The position numbers and the translations under genes were made by a program. The notes under the pieces are model-generated. The model ran no database searches. It was not told the origin of the DNA and saw nothing but the letters and a program-made list of their open reading frames with translations. A stretch of DNA of 64,000 nucleotides from Palaemon carinicauda (taxonomy: Eukaryota; Arthropoda; Malacostraca; Decapoda; Palaemonidae), in the NCBI RefSeq assembly GCF_036898095.1, contig NC_090768.1, positions 50,407,283-50,471,282 of the forward strand. Direction: 5' to 3'. Below are positions 45,314 to 54,900 of the stretch, in pieces. Each line of letters starts with the position of its first letter. Position 1 is the stretch's first letter.

Positions 45314-47923
45314 ATGTCTGACATTTCGCAAGCCCCCTCCCATAGACGTTGTAGGTCTTGCAATAGACGTATTCCGAAGGTCTCGGTAGATCCTCACACC
45401 GCTTGTTCTGACTGTAGGGACAGACCCTGTCAGTTAGAAAATCGATGTGAGGAATGCGCCGGTCTTTCGGAATTGGATTTTGTCCGACTTTTAAAGTATT
45501 CTTCTAAGTTAGAGAGAATTAGAGCTAGGAGGAGTTCTTCTCACTCTTCTTTATTTTCCTCATCTCATGATCCTCTTCCTGATCCTACCCCTGTAGTGGC
45601 TACCCCCGATCCTACTGTGTGCCCTCCGCCTGATATGTCAGTGGTTTTACGTGCTATTCAGGCTTTAGGCGATAAGGTAGAGTCAGTGGTAAGTGACCAT
45701 AAGTCTCTGATGGCCGAAGTGAAAGAGTTGAAGGCCAAGAGTGCAGTGGGTGAAGTTAGTGCCAGTGCTGTGACGAGTGCTAGTGTCGGTGCAGTGCCTT
45801 GTACTAGTGTTAGTGCCAGTGTGGTGCGTGGGGATTTTTCTGTGCGAGCCAGTCGTTCTCCCAGTCCGGGACCTCTTGCAAGCTCCCAAGCCCAGGGGAG
45901 AAGCAATGTCGAAGGGCATAAGGGTTCGGCAGGCCTTGTTAGGCGCACAGAATCATCCTCAGTGGTTGCGGGCGTGTCTACCATAGACCGTCACTCCCAC
46001 TTGCAGACGATTGAGCCCGTCTTCCGCTCGTCCGCTGATCTTCTCTCGGGGAAGAAACGTTGGTCTCAGGTCTCTAGACCTCTTAAACGCAGAGTCCAAC
46101 CCGCGAGTGCTCAGCCAGGTTGCAGTCGTTGGCTCAGCTCTGACTCGCCTCAGTCTTCTAGCGATTGTACTCCGCCCAAGAGGAGTAAGGTACAACAGAG
46201 CTGCACCGGTGGTGCAACCACTGTTATGGCTTTACCTCAGTCTGCTACTGTCTCTGCTGATCCCAAGTGGTCTATGCTTCAGTCCATGCAAGCTCAGCTT
46301 TCGGACCTGATGCGTGAGTGTCGTGCTGAGAGTGCTGCACCTCCTGCACCTGTGGTGCACCTATCTCCTGCACCGGTTCAACCTGTGCTGCACCCGCCTG
46401 CACCGGTGGTGCACCAACCTCCTGCACCCGTTCAGCCTGTGCTGCACCCGCCTGCACCGGTGGTGCACCAACCTCCTGCACCCGTTCAGCCTGTGCTGCA
46501 CCCGCCTGCACCGGTGGTGCACCAACCTCCTGCACCCGTTCAGCCTTTGCTGCACCCGCCTGCACCGGTGGTGCACCAACCTCCTGCACCGGTTCAGCCT
46601 GTGCTGCACCCGCCTGCACTCGCTGCACCCAGTCGCAGCTCCATCTGCCAGGCGTACGATGTTGAACCTATTCCACCTGTGAGTCAGTCTGCTCAGCTGC
46701 TGCACCGAGCTCTACCCGTGCACCCTGATCCTGCTACTCAGACATCTCTGCTTGCGGGAACTTTACCTTGTTCTGCACAGCCTCGATCTATTCACGCTCC
46801 ACTCATACCACAGGAACAGGAACTTGCTGCACCTCCTCCTTCCACCTCTGTTGTTGTTCCTGCTCGTTCTGACTCTGCGGTTCAGCATTCGTATCCGATC
46901 CCGTCGCCTCATTCTGGGGTTGAGATTTCGGATGATGAGGAAGCACACCTTGATCCCTCTTCGGACCTGGACGACTCCAGACCCTCTCCACAGTCTCTTG
47001 ATTTTCGCAAGGTCTTGGCTCTTCTCAGGGAGGTTTATCCAGACCATTTTGTCTCAGCTATACCCCGCTCTCCACCATCTGAGTTTTCGCTGGGAGTGCA
47101 ACAAGCTCAGTCTTCCTATACCAAGCTTGTCCTAGCTAGATCCTCCAAGAGGGCTTTTAGGATCCTAGGGGAATGGCTGCAGTCTAAGCAACTTCTTGGC
47201 AAGACTTCCTTCATGTTCCCTCCAACGAAGCTCACTTCGAAAGCGAGCGTTTGGTATGCCACAGGGGAAGCACCAGGCTTGGGAATACCTGCCTCTGCCC
47301 AGGCTGACTTCTCAAGTCTGGTAGACTCGCCTCGAAGATCTGCTATGAGACGCTCAAAAGTGTGTTGGACCTTCTCGGACTTGGATCACTTGCTTAAAGG
47401 AGTGTTTAGAGCGTTTGAAATGTTTAATTTTCTCGACTGGTGCCTGGGGGCCCTCAGCAAGAAAACCTCCCATACGGACAAAGATTCGGCCATGCTGTTA
47501 ATGTCCTGTATGGATAAGGCCATCAGAGACGGATCGGGCGAGCTAGCGTCCTTGTTCGTGTCAGGGGTTTTGAAGAAAAGAGAACAGCTGTGTTCTTTCC
47601 TTTCCGCCAGCATTACCCCTTGCCAACGCTCACAACTTCTGTTTGCTCCTCTTTCGAAGTTTATTTTTCCCGAAGAGCTCATTAAAGATTTGTCGGCTGC
47701 TTTGATTCAGAAAGACACGCACGATCTTGTAGCTTCTTCGGCTCGTAAGTCTAAGGCTTCCACCTCAGCCCCTAAGACTTACCGCTCCCCAGTGACTGAT
47801 ACTCCTGCGACTAGATTCATACCGCCCTTTCGTGGCAGAGCCCCCAGCCGAGGAAGCTCCCGTCCAGACTCTTACAGAGGCAAGTCCAGGAAAGGATCCA
47901 AGCCATCCAAAGGAAAACACTGA
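45314..47923 (+). CDS. DIRS Gag-like protein
   Basis: An 869-residue ORF from ATG 45314 (a longer frame begins at TTG 45281) to TGA 47921-47923. Near the N-terminus is a cysteine-rich cluster, CRSCNRR then CSDCRDRPC and CEEC, probably a zinc-binding knuckle. A coiled-coil-like stretch follows, with a Ser-rich region, then a Pro-rich block of five 18-residue repeats at 46337-46625, then an acidic segment (EISDDEEAHLDPSSDLDD). The conserved folded part begins near LDFRKVLALLREVYPDHF. The tail is basic (RGRAPSRGSSRPDSYRGKSR), suited to nucleic-acid binding. By position and composition it is the structural protein of the element; no enzymatic motif is visible. The RT frame overlaps its last bases, and the same frame stays open beyond the TGA. 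Confidence 0.85.
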   Translation: MSDISQAPSHRRCRSCNRRIPKVSVDPHTACSDCRDRPCQLENRCEECAGLSELDFVRLLKYSSKLERIRARRSSSHSSLFSSSHDPLPDPTPVVATPDPTVCPPPDMSVVLRAIQALGDKVESVVSDHKSLMAEVKELKAKSAVGEVSASAVTSASVGAVPCTSVSASVVRGDFSVRASRSPSPGPLASSQAQGRSNVEGHKGSAGLVRRTESSSVVAGVSTIDRHSHLQTIEPVFRSSADLLSGKKRWSQVSRPLKRRVQPASAQPGCSRWLSSDSPQSSSDCTPPKRSKVQQSCTGGATTVMALPQSATVSADPKWSMLQSMQAQLSDLMRECRAESAAPPAPVVHLSPAPVQPVLHPPAPVVHQPPAPVQPVLHPPAPVVHQPPAPVQPVLHPPAPVVHQPPAPVQPLLHPPAPVVHQPPAPVQPVLHPPALAAPSRSSICQAYDVEPIPPVSQSAQLLHRALPVHPDPATQTSLLAGTLPCSAQPRSIHAPLIPQEQELAAPPPSTSVVVPARSDSAVQHSYPIPSPHSGVEISDDEEAHLDPSSDLDDSRPSPQSLDFRKVLALLREVYPDHFVSAIPRSPPSEFSLGVQQAQSSYTKLVLARSSKRAFRILGEWLQSKQLLGKTSFMFPPTKLTSKASVWYATGEAPGLGIPASAQADFSSLVDSPRRSAMRRSKVCWTFSDLDHLLKGVFRAFEMFNFLDWCLGALSKKTSHTDKDSAMLLMSCMDKAIRDGSGELASLFVSGVLKKREQLCSFLSASITPCQRSQLLFAPLSKFIFPEELIKDLSAALIQKDTHDLVASSARKSKASTSAPKTYRSPVTDTPATRFIPPFRGRAPSRGSSRPDSYRGKSRKGSKPSKGKH
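46337..46625 (+). repeat. 54-bp tandem repeat inside gag
   Basis: Five copies with CACCCGCCTGCACC starting at 46391, 46445, 46499, 46553 and 46607, plus a partial copy before them. Each encodes 18 residues of the type HPPAPVVHQPPAPVQPVL. The length is a multiple of three, so copy-number change keeps the frame. It also opens long spurious frames on both strands. Confidence 0.95.
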
Positions 47924-47984
47924 CTCTCCGATTCTCCAGACGACAGTAGGAGCCAGACTCAAGACCTTCTGGCGAGCTTGGGAG

Positions 47985-49982
47985 ATGAGAGGTGCAGACG
48001 CACAGTCTGTCAGTTGGCTGAGGTTCGGTTACAGGATTCCATTCTTCCTTCAACCACCTCTGACCACTTCGCCCATCAACCTCTCTCCCAACTACAAAGA
48101 GGAGGACAAGAGGCTAGCTTTGCACCAGGAGGTGTCGCTTCTTGTGCAGAAGAAGGCTGTGGTTGTAGTTCGGGACCATCAATCCCCGGGCTTCTACAAC
48201 CGCCTCTTTCTTGTGGCCAAGAAGACAGGAGGTTGGAGACCTGTCCTGGACGTCAGCGCTCTCAACGAGTATGTCACCAAGCTGACGTTCACGATGGAGA
48301 CGACCAAGTCGGTCTTAGCAGCGGTCAGACAGGAGGACTGGATGGTCTCATTGGACTTGAAAGATGCTTATTTTCACGTTCCGATTCATCCAGACTCCCA
48401 ACCTTTCCTAAGATTCGTTTTCGGAAAGGTCGTCTACCAATTCCAAGCCCTGTGTTTTGGCCTAAGCACAGCTCCTATGGTCTTTACCCTTCTGATGAGG
48501 AATGTAGCCAAATTCCTTCACTTGTCAAACATCAGAGCCTCCCTCTACCTAGACGACTGGCTGTTGAGAGCCTCCTCGAGTCGTCGTTGTCTGGAGAATC
48601 TTCATTGGACTTTAGACCTTATCAGAGACCTGGGTCTATTAGTCAATTTGGAAAAATCTCAACTCATTCCCTCACAATCCATCGTGTATCTGGGAATGGA
48701 AATTCAGAGTCAGAGTTTTCGGGCTTTTCCATCGGCCCCCAGGATAAGCCAAGCCCTAGAGTGCATCATGAACATGCTGAAGAGGAACAGTTGCTCAGTG
48801 AGACAGTGGATGAGTCTCACAGGGACTCTCTCGTCCCTAGCCCTGTTTGTCGAGCTGGGCAGACTCCACCTCCGCCCTCTTCAATTCCACCTTGCAGCTC
48901 ATTGGGACAAGAGTTCTACCCTGGAAGCAATCTCTATCCCTATCAACCAAGAGATGAAGACCACTCTCCTGTGGTGGAAGCACAACCTTCTTCTCAGAGA
49001 GGGTCTATCCTTGGCCATTCAGACCCCCAATCTTCATCTCTTCTCAGATGCATCGGACTCGGGCTGGGGTGCAACCTTGGACGGAAAGGAATGCTCCGGA
49101 ATGTGGAACGAGGAACAACGATCTCTCCACATCAACTGCAAGGAACTGCTGGCAGTTCATCTAGCCCTGTTGAACTTCAAGTCCCTCCTGCTAGGCAAAG
49201 AGGTGGAGGTGAACTCGGACAACACCACAGCCTTGGCTTACATCTCCAAGCAAGGGGGGACCCATTCGAGGAGCCTTTACGAGATCGCAAGGGACCTCCT
49301 CATTTGGTCAAGAAGTCTAAACCTCTCTCTAGTCACGAGGTTCATCCAGGGCAATATGAACGTGTCAGCAGATCGTCTGAGCAGAAGGAATCAGGTCATT
49401 CCCACGGAATGGACCCTCCACAAGAGTGTGTGCAACAGACTTTGGACCTTGTGGGGTCAACCTACCATAGATCTGTTTGCCACCTCCATGACCAAGAGAC
49501 TTCCTCTGTTTTGTTCTCCTGTTCCAGACCCTGCAGCAGTTCATGTGGATGCCTTTCTACTGAACTGGTCCCATCTCGACCTGTACGCATTCCCTCCGTT
49601 CAAGATAATCAACAAGGTTCTGCAGAAATTCGTCTCGCACGAAGGGACACGGCTGACGCTAGTTGCTCCCCTTTGGCCTGCAAGAGAATGGTTCACAGAG
49701 GTACTACAATGGCTAGTAGACTTCCCCAGGACTCTACCTCTAAGAGTGGACCTTCTACGTCAACCTCACGTAGACAGGTTACATCCAAACCTCCACGCTC
49801 TTCAACTGACTGCCTTCAGACTGTCGAAAGATTCGCTAGAGCTCGAGGCTTTTCGAAGGAGGCAGCCAGGGCTATTGCCAGAGCAAGAAGGGTTTCCACT
49901 CGTAGGGTCTACCAGTCTAAGTGGGAGGTCTTCCGAAGCTGGTGTAGAGCCAATTCAATATCCTCTACCAATACCTCTGTGA
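47985..49982 (+). CDS. DIRS reverse transcriptase-RNase H
   Basis: 665 residues from the first in-frame ATG at 47985; the frame is already open at 47832, overlapping the gag end. RT motifs in order: LFLVAKKTGGWRPVLDVSAL, SLDLKDAYFHVPIHP (Asp codon 48354), FQALCFGLSTAPMVFT, the catalytic YLDDWLL (Tyr codon 48546), and LEKSQLIPSQSIVYLGMEI. RNase H follows with LHLFSDASDSGWGATL (catalytic Asp codon 49047), CKELLAVHLALL and VNSDNTTALAYISKQGG. The C-terminal part (PTIDLFATSMTKRLPLF, YAFPPFKIINKVL, LVAPLWPAREWF) is the extension typical of DIRS RT proteins. All catalytic residues looked for are present and no frameshift was seen. It is read in a different frame from gag and recombinase and overlaps the latter heavily. 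Confidence 0.92.
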   Translation: MRGADAQSVSWLRFGYRIPFFLQPPLTTSPINLSPNYKEEDKRLALHQEVSLLVQKKAVVVVRDHQSPGFYNRLFLVAKKTGGWRPVLDVSALNEYVTKLTFTMETTKSVLAAVRQEDWMVSLDLKDAYFHVPIHPDSQPFLRFVFGKVVYQFQALCFGLSTAPMVFTLLMRNVAKFLHLSNIRASLYLDDWLLRASSSRRCLENLHWTLDLIRDLGLLVNLEKSQLIPSQSIVYLGMEIQSQSFRAFPSAPRISQALECIMNMLKRNSCSVRQWMSLTGTLSSLALFVELGRLHLRPLQFHLAAHWDKSSTLEAISIPINQEMKTTLLWWKHNLLLREGLSLAIQTPNLHLFSDASDSGWGATLDGKECSGMWNEEQRSLHINCKELLAVHLALLNFKSLLLGKEVEVNSDNTTALAYISKQGGTHSRSLYEIARDLLIWSRSLNLSLVTRFIQGNMNVSADRLSRRNQVIPTEWTLHKSVCNRLWTLWGQPTIDLFATSMTKRLPLFCSPVPDPAAVHVDAFLLNWSHLDLYAFPPFKIINKVLQKFVSHEGTRLTLVAPLWPAREWFTEVLQWLVDFPRTLPLRVDLLRQPHVDRLHPNLHALQLTAFRLSKDSLELEAFRRRQPGLLPEQEGFPLVGSTSLSGRSSEAGVEPIQYPLPIPL

Positions 49983-50881
49983 CCCAAATAGCTGACTTCC
50001 TGCTTCATCTTAGGAATGAGAGATCCCTTTCAGCTCCTACGATTAAGGGATATAGGAGTATGTTGGCCTCAGTTCTCCGCCATAGAGGTTTGGACCTGTC
50101 TTCCAACAAGGACCTTCAAGACATTCTTAAGTCTTTTGAGACGTCTAAAGATCGTCGTCTTTCCACTCCAGGCTGGAATTTAGACGTAGTCTTAAGGTTC
50201 CTTATGACATCTAGGTTCGAACCTCTCCAGTCAGCGTCATTCAAGGACCTTACCCTCAAGACTCTTTTTCTCGTTTGCCTGGCAACAGCTAAAAGAGTCA
50301 GTGAGGTTCATGCCTTCAGCAAGAACATTGGTTTCACGACCGAGTCTGCTACATGTTCTTTCCAGCTTGGATTCCTAGCAAAGAACGAACTTCCTTCACG
50401 TCCTTGGCCTAGATCGTTCGAGATACCTAGCCTTTCCAACATGGTAGGTAACGAACTTGAGAGAGTTCTTTGCCCTGTCAGAGCTCTCAAATATTATCTC
50501 AAGAGGTCTAAACCTCTCCGAGGACAGTCAGAAGCCTTATGGTGTGCCATCAGGAAACCCTCGAGACCCATGTCCAAGAATGGGCTTTCGTATTATATAA
50601 GGCTTCTGATCAGAGAAGCACATTCTCACTTAAAGGAGGAAGATCTTGCATTGCTGAAGGTAAGGACCCACGAAGTAAGAGCCGTAGCTACTTCGATGGC
50701 CTTTAATAAAAACCGTTCTCTGCAGAGTGTAATGGATGCAACCTATTGGAGGAGCAAGTCAGTGTTTGCATCATTTTATCTGAAAGATGTCCAGTCTCTT
50801 TACGAGAACTGCTACACCCTGGGACCATTCGTAGCAGCGAGTGCAGTAGTAGGTGAGGGCTCAACCACTACATTCCCTTAA
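49091..50881 (+). CDS. DIRS tyrosine recombinase
   Basis: Integrase-like recombinase of the element. The recognisable protein starts around 49800 (TVERFARARGFSKEAARAIA), passes a SAM-like N-terminal domain (VYQSKWEVFRSWCRANSIS, IADFLLHLRNERSLSAPTIK) and reaches the catalytic domain. Catalytic residues: Arg in ATAKRVSEVHA (codon 50294), His and Arg in RTHEVRAVATS (codons 50669 and 50678), Trp in YWRSKS, and Tyr in FASFYLKDV (codon 50777). The stop is TAA 50879-50881. The frame is open far upstream, to just after the gag stop, but has no ATG before 49091; 49409 is another candidate start. It overlaps RT-RNase H up to 49982. How the protein is initiated (internal start, frameshift from RT, or read-through from gag) cannot be settled here. 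Confidence 0.85.
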   Translation: MLRNVERGTTISPHQLQGTAGSSSSPVELQVPPARQRGGGELGQHHSLGLHLQARGDPFEEPLRDRKGPPHLVKKSKPLSSHEVHPGQYERVSRSSEQKESGHSHGMDPPQECVQQTLDLVGSTYHRSVCHLHDQETSSVLFSCSRPCSSSCGCLSTELVPSRPVRIPSVQDNQQGSAEIRLARRDTADASCSPLACKRMVHRGTTMASRLPQDSTSKSGPSTSTSRRQVTSKPPRSSTDCLQTVERFARARGFSKEAARAIARARRVSTRRVYQSKWEVFRSWCRANSISSTNTSVTQIADFLLHLRNERSLSAPTIKGYRSMLASVLRHRGLDLSSNKDLQDILKSFETSKDRRLSTPGWNLDVVLRFLMTSRFEPLQSASFKDLTLKTLFLVCLATAKRVSEVHAFSKNIGFTTESATCSFQLGFLAKNELPSRPWPRSFEIPSLSNMVGNELERVLCPVRALKYYLKRSKPLRGQSEALWCAIRKPSRPMSKNGLSYYIRLLIREAHSHLKEEDLALLKVRTHEVRAVATSMAFNKNRSLQSVMDATYWRSKSVFASFYLKDVQSLYENCYTLGPFVAASAVVGEGSTTTFP

Positions 50882-51275
50882 TCCCATAACCTTTTTAACT
50901 TTTCTCTTGAATTCTTTTGTTGTTTTTATGGTTGTTACGGTAGGCTAAGAAGCCTTCCGCATCCTTTTGATTTGGCGGGTGGTCAATTCATTCTTGAGAA
51001 GCGCCTGGGTTAAAGGTTGTGTAGAGGTCCTTTAGTAGGGGTTGCAACCCTATATACTTTAGCACCTTGGGTTGATTCAGCCTCCAAGAGGAACGCTGCG
51101 CTCAGTAAGGAAGACGATCTTAAAAAAGAGGCAGAGTAACGGTTCGATTCGACTTCCTTACCAGGTACTTATTATTTCATTTGTTATTAGAGATAACTGT
51201 TATATGAAATTTGGGGATACTTGGCTATCCTTTAATCTTGTTCACTGGTTTTCACCCACCCCCCTGGGTGCGAAT
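50882..51275 (+). other. DIRS 3' non-coding region
   Basis: Between the recombinase stop and the internal complementary region. It has a short frame from 51072 without recognisable content. Confidence 0.6.
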
Positions 51276-51366
51276 CAGCTACATGATTATCGGGTAAGTT
51301 TAATATTGAAAAATGTTATTTTCATTAGTAAAATAAATTTTTGAATATACTTACCCGATAATCATG
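51276..51366 (+). repeat. DIRS internal complementary region
   Basis: Positions 51276-51313 are the reverse complement of the left element end (44932 inward to CAGCT), and 51314-51366 are the reverse complement of the right end (51604 inward to CATGATTATC). In DIRS elements this region is thought to template the ends during circularisation. The switch point AAAAA|TGTT defines both element boundaries. Confidence 0.92.
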
Positions 51367-51411
51367 ATTTAATTGACCCTCCCTTCCTCCCCATAAAGAA
51401 CCAGTGGGATC

Positions 51412-51569
51412 GAGGAATAATTGAGGAGGTGTCAACAAGAAGTACTTGAGTACCTGGCCACAGGTGGCGCTGTTAGTACACCCCCTTCTAGTATTGTGAT
51501 AGCTGGCGTATCCCTCCTTAGATTTCTGTCGGGCAACGGAGTTGACAGCTACATGATTATCGGGTAAGT
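51412..51569 (-). repeat. DIRS right inverted terminal repeat
   Basis: Reverse complement of 44946-45103 over all 158 bp. It is followed by a right-specific extension, 51570-51604, whose complement is found at 51314 onward in the internal region. Confidence 0.95.
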
Positions 51570-51882
51570 ATATTCAAAAATTTATTTTACTAATGAAAAT
51601 AACATAATTATAGAAATTTTGACTATAAATCTATTTATTCAATATTTGTTCAAAAGTCTGTCATTGTTTTGATGCTTCATATGTGGATTTGTGAAATATC
51701 CAATTTGTATCTTTTGTTTTGAAGTATAGCTATTGATTGTGGTAGTTTGGGACTTATTGTTCATATAATATTTTCTGCAGAGGTGTGGTAGTTTTAAACA
51801 AGTATTTACACTACAGTATATGAAATATAAAGTTAATTTGATTTTGATTGCTATTAGATAATCTTGTTTTTATTTGTTTCAG

Positions 51883-51989
51883 GATTTTCAAGTTGACATC
51901 ATTGACAAGAACAGTATTATACTGACAGCACCAGCCTCGTCTAACACTTTCAAAAATGCCTCTCACGACAGTGCAAAGCTAAGCCAAAA
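51883..51989 (+). CDS. Kinesin-6 (KIF20-like) exon: motor domain continued
   Basis: Encodes DFQVDIIDKNSIILTAPASS then NTFKNASHDSAKLSQ and two bases of the next codon. This matches the part of kinesin-6 motors between the first strand (VRPxLP) and the THRFTFS strand, where a short variable loop follows the VLxAP-like motif. The acceptor is TTGTTTCAG (51881-51882), the donor AA|GTAAGT (51990). The exon is 107 bases (35 codons plus 2). The P-loop and the rest of the motor must lie downstream of the minisatellite, outside the window. The array begins six bases after this exon, leaving almost no unique intron sequence beside the 5' splice site. Confidence 0.85.
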
Positions 51990-51995
51990 GTAAGT

Positions 51996-54900
51996 GGTCC
52001 GTACCTGAATCATTTACCCATCTCGGTCCAGACCTGAATCGTTTACCCATCTCGGTCCAGACCTGAATCATTTACTCATCTTGGCCCAGACCTGAATCAT
52101 TTACCCATCTCGGTCCAGACCTGGATCATTTACCCATCTCGGTCCAGACCTGAATCATTTACCCATCTCGGTCCGTACCTGAATCGTTTACCCATCTCGG
52201 TCCAGACCTGAATCATTTACCCATCTCGGTCCAGACCTGAATCATTTACCCATCTCGGTCCAGACCTGGATCATTTACCCATCTCGGTCGGTCCAGGCCT
52301 CAATCATTTACCCATCTCAGTCCAGACCTGAATCGTTTACCCATCTCGGTCCAGACCTGAATCGTTTACCCATCTCGGTCCAGACCTGAATCATTTACCC
52401 ATCTCGGTCCAGACCTGAATCATTTACCCATCTCGGTCCAGACCTGGATCGTTGACCCATCTCGGTCCAGACCTGGATCATTTACCCATCTCGGTCCAGA
52501 CCTGGATCGTTGACCCATCTCGGTCCAGACCTGGATCGTTGACCCATCTCGGTCCAGACCTGGATCGTTGACCCATCTCGGTCCAGACCTGAATCATTTG
52601 CCCATCTCGGTCCAGACCTTAATCATTTACCCATCTCGGTCCAGACCTGGATCATTTACCCATCTCGGTCCAGACCTGGATCATTTACCCATCTCGGTCC
52701 AGACCTGGATCGTTGACCCATCTCGGTCCAGACCTGGATCGTTGACCCATCTCGGTCCAGACCTGGATCATTTACCCATCTCGGTCCAGACCTGGATCGT
52801 TGACCCATCTCGGTCCAGACCTGAATCATTTGCCCATCTCGGTCCAGACCTGAATCATTTGCCCATCTCGGTCCAGACCTGAATCATTTGCCCATCTCGG
52901 TCCAGACCTGAATCATTTACCCATCTCGGTCCAGACCTGGATCATTTACCCATCTCGGTCCAGACCTGGATCATTTACCCATCTCGGTCCAGACCTGGAT
53001 CGTTGACCCATCTCGGTCCAGACCTGCATCGTTGACCCATCTCGGTCCAGACCTGAATCATTTGCCCATCTCGGTCCAGACCTGAATCATTTGCCCATCT
53101 CGGTCCAGACCGGGATCGTTGACCCATCTCGCTCCAGACCGGGATCGTTGACCCATCTCGGTCCAGACCTGGATCATTTACCCATCTCGGTCCAGACCTG
53201 GATCGTTGACCCATCTCGGTCCAGACCTGGATCGTTGACCCATCTCGGTCCAGACCTGAATCATTTGCCCATCTCGGTCCAGACCTGAATCATTTACCCA
53301 TCTCGGTCTAGACCTGAATCATTTACCCATCTCGGTCCAGACCTGGATCATTTACCCATCTCGGTCCAGACCTGAATCATTTGCCCATCTCGGTCCAGAC
53401 CTGAATCATTTACCCATCTCGGTCCAGACCTGAATCATTTACCCATCTCGGTCCAGACCTGGATCATTTACCCATCTCGGTCCAGACCTGGATCGTTGAC
53501 CCATCTCGGTCCAGACCTGAATCATTTACCCATCTCGGTCCAGACCTGAATCATTTGCCCATCTCGGTCCAGACCTGGATCATTTACCCATCTCGGTCCA
53601 GACCTGGATCGTTGACCCATCTCGGTCCAGACCTGGATCGTTGACCCATCTCGGTCCAGACCTGAATCATTTACCCATCTCGGTCCAGACCTGGATCATT
53701 TACCCATCTCGGTCCAGACCTGGATCATTTGCCCATCTCGGTCCAGACCTGAATCATTTACCCATCTCGGTCCAGACCTGAATCATTTACCCATCTCGGT
53801 CCAGACCTTAATCATTTACCCATCTCGGTCCAGACCTGAATCATTTACCCATCTCGGTCCAGACCTGGATCATTTACCCATCTCGGTCCAGACCTGGATC
53901 GTTGACCCATCTCGGTCCAGACCTGAATCATTTACCCATCTCGGTCCAGACCTGAATCATTTACCCATCTCGGTCCAGACCTGGATCATTTACCCATCTC
54001 GGTCCAGACCTGGATCGTTGACCCATCTCGGTCCAGACCTGAATCGTTGACCCATCTCGGTCCAGACCTGAATCATTTACCCATCTCGGTCCAGACCTGA
54101 ATCATTTACCCATCTCGGTCCAGACCTGAATCGTTTACCCATCTCGGTCCAGACCTGAATCATTTACCCATCTCGGTCCAGACCTGGATCGTTGACCCAT
54201 CTTGGTCCAGACCTGGATCGATGACCCATCTCGGTCCAGACCTGAATAATTTGCCCATCTCGGTCCAGACCTGAATCATTTGCCCATCTCGGTCCAGACC
54301 TGAATCGTTGACCCATCTCGGTCCAGACCTGAATCATTTACCCATCTCGGTCCAGACCTGGATCGTTGACCCATCTCGGTCCAGACCTGAATCATTTACC
54401 CATATCGGTCCAGACCTGGATCGTTGACCCATCTCGGTCCAGACCTGAATCATTTACCCATCTCGGTCCAGACCTGAATCATTTGCCCATCTCGGTCCAG
54501 ACCTGAATCATTTACCCATCTCGGTCCAGACCTGGATCATTTACCCATCTCGGTCCAGACCTGGATCGTTGACCCATCTCAGTCCAGACCTGAATCATTT
54601 ACCCATCTCGGTCCAGACCTGAATCATTTACCCATCTCGGTCCAGACCTGAATCATTTACCCATCTCGGTCCAGACCTGAATCATTTACCCATCTCGGTC
54701 CAGACCTGAATCATTTACCCATCTCGGTCCAGACCTGAATCATTTACCCATCTCGGTCCAGACCTGGATCGTTGACCCATCTCGGTCCAGACCTGGATCG
54801 TTGACCCATCTCGGTCCAGACCTGGATCATTTACCCATCTCGGTCCAGACCTGGATCGTTGACCCATCTCGGTCCAGACCTGAATCATTTACCCATCTCG

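Larger units (their letters stand above)
44932..51604 (+). mobile_element. DIRS-type tyrosine-recombinase retrotransposon, structurally complete
   Basis: A 6.67-kb element in kinesin intron 3, same orientation as the gene. It has inverted terminal repeats (44946-45103 and 51412-51569), unequal outer extensions, and an internal complementary region at 51276-51366 made of the reverse complements of both outer ends joined together. That layout is diagnostic of DIRS elements, which are thought to replicate through a circular intermediate and integrate with a tyrosine recombinase. Three coding modules are open: Gag-like, RT-RNase H, and recombinase. The outer ends are set by where the internal region switches from the left complement to the right complement (after 51313). 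No target duplication is expected or seen. Identical terminal repeats and intact frames indicate a recent insertion. Confidence 0.93.

Noticed and set aside
45658..47135. Several 60-127-residue ORFs within the DIRS gag
   Set aside because: Shadows of the gag coding sequence in other frames, many created by its 54-bp repeat; no independent features.
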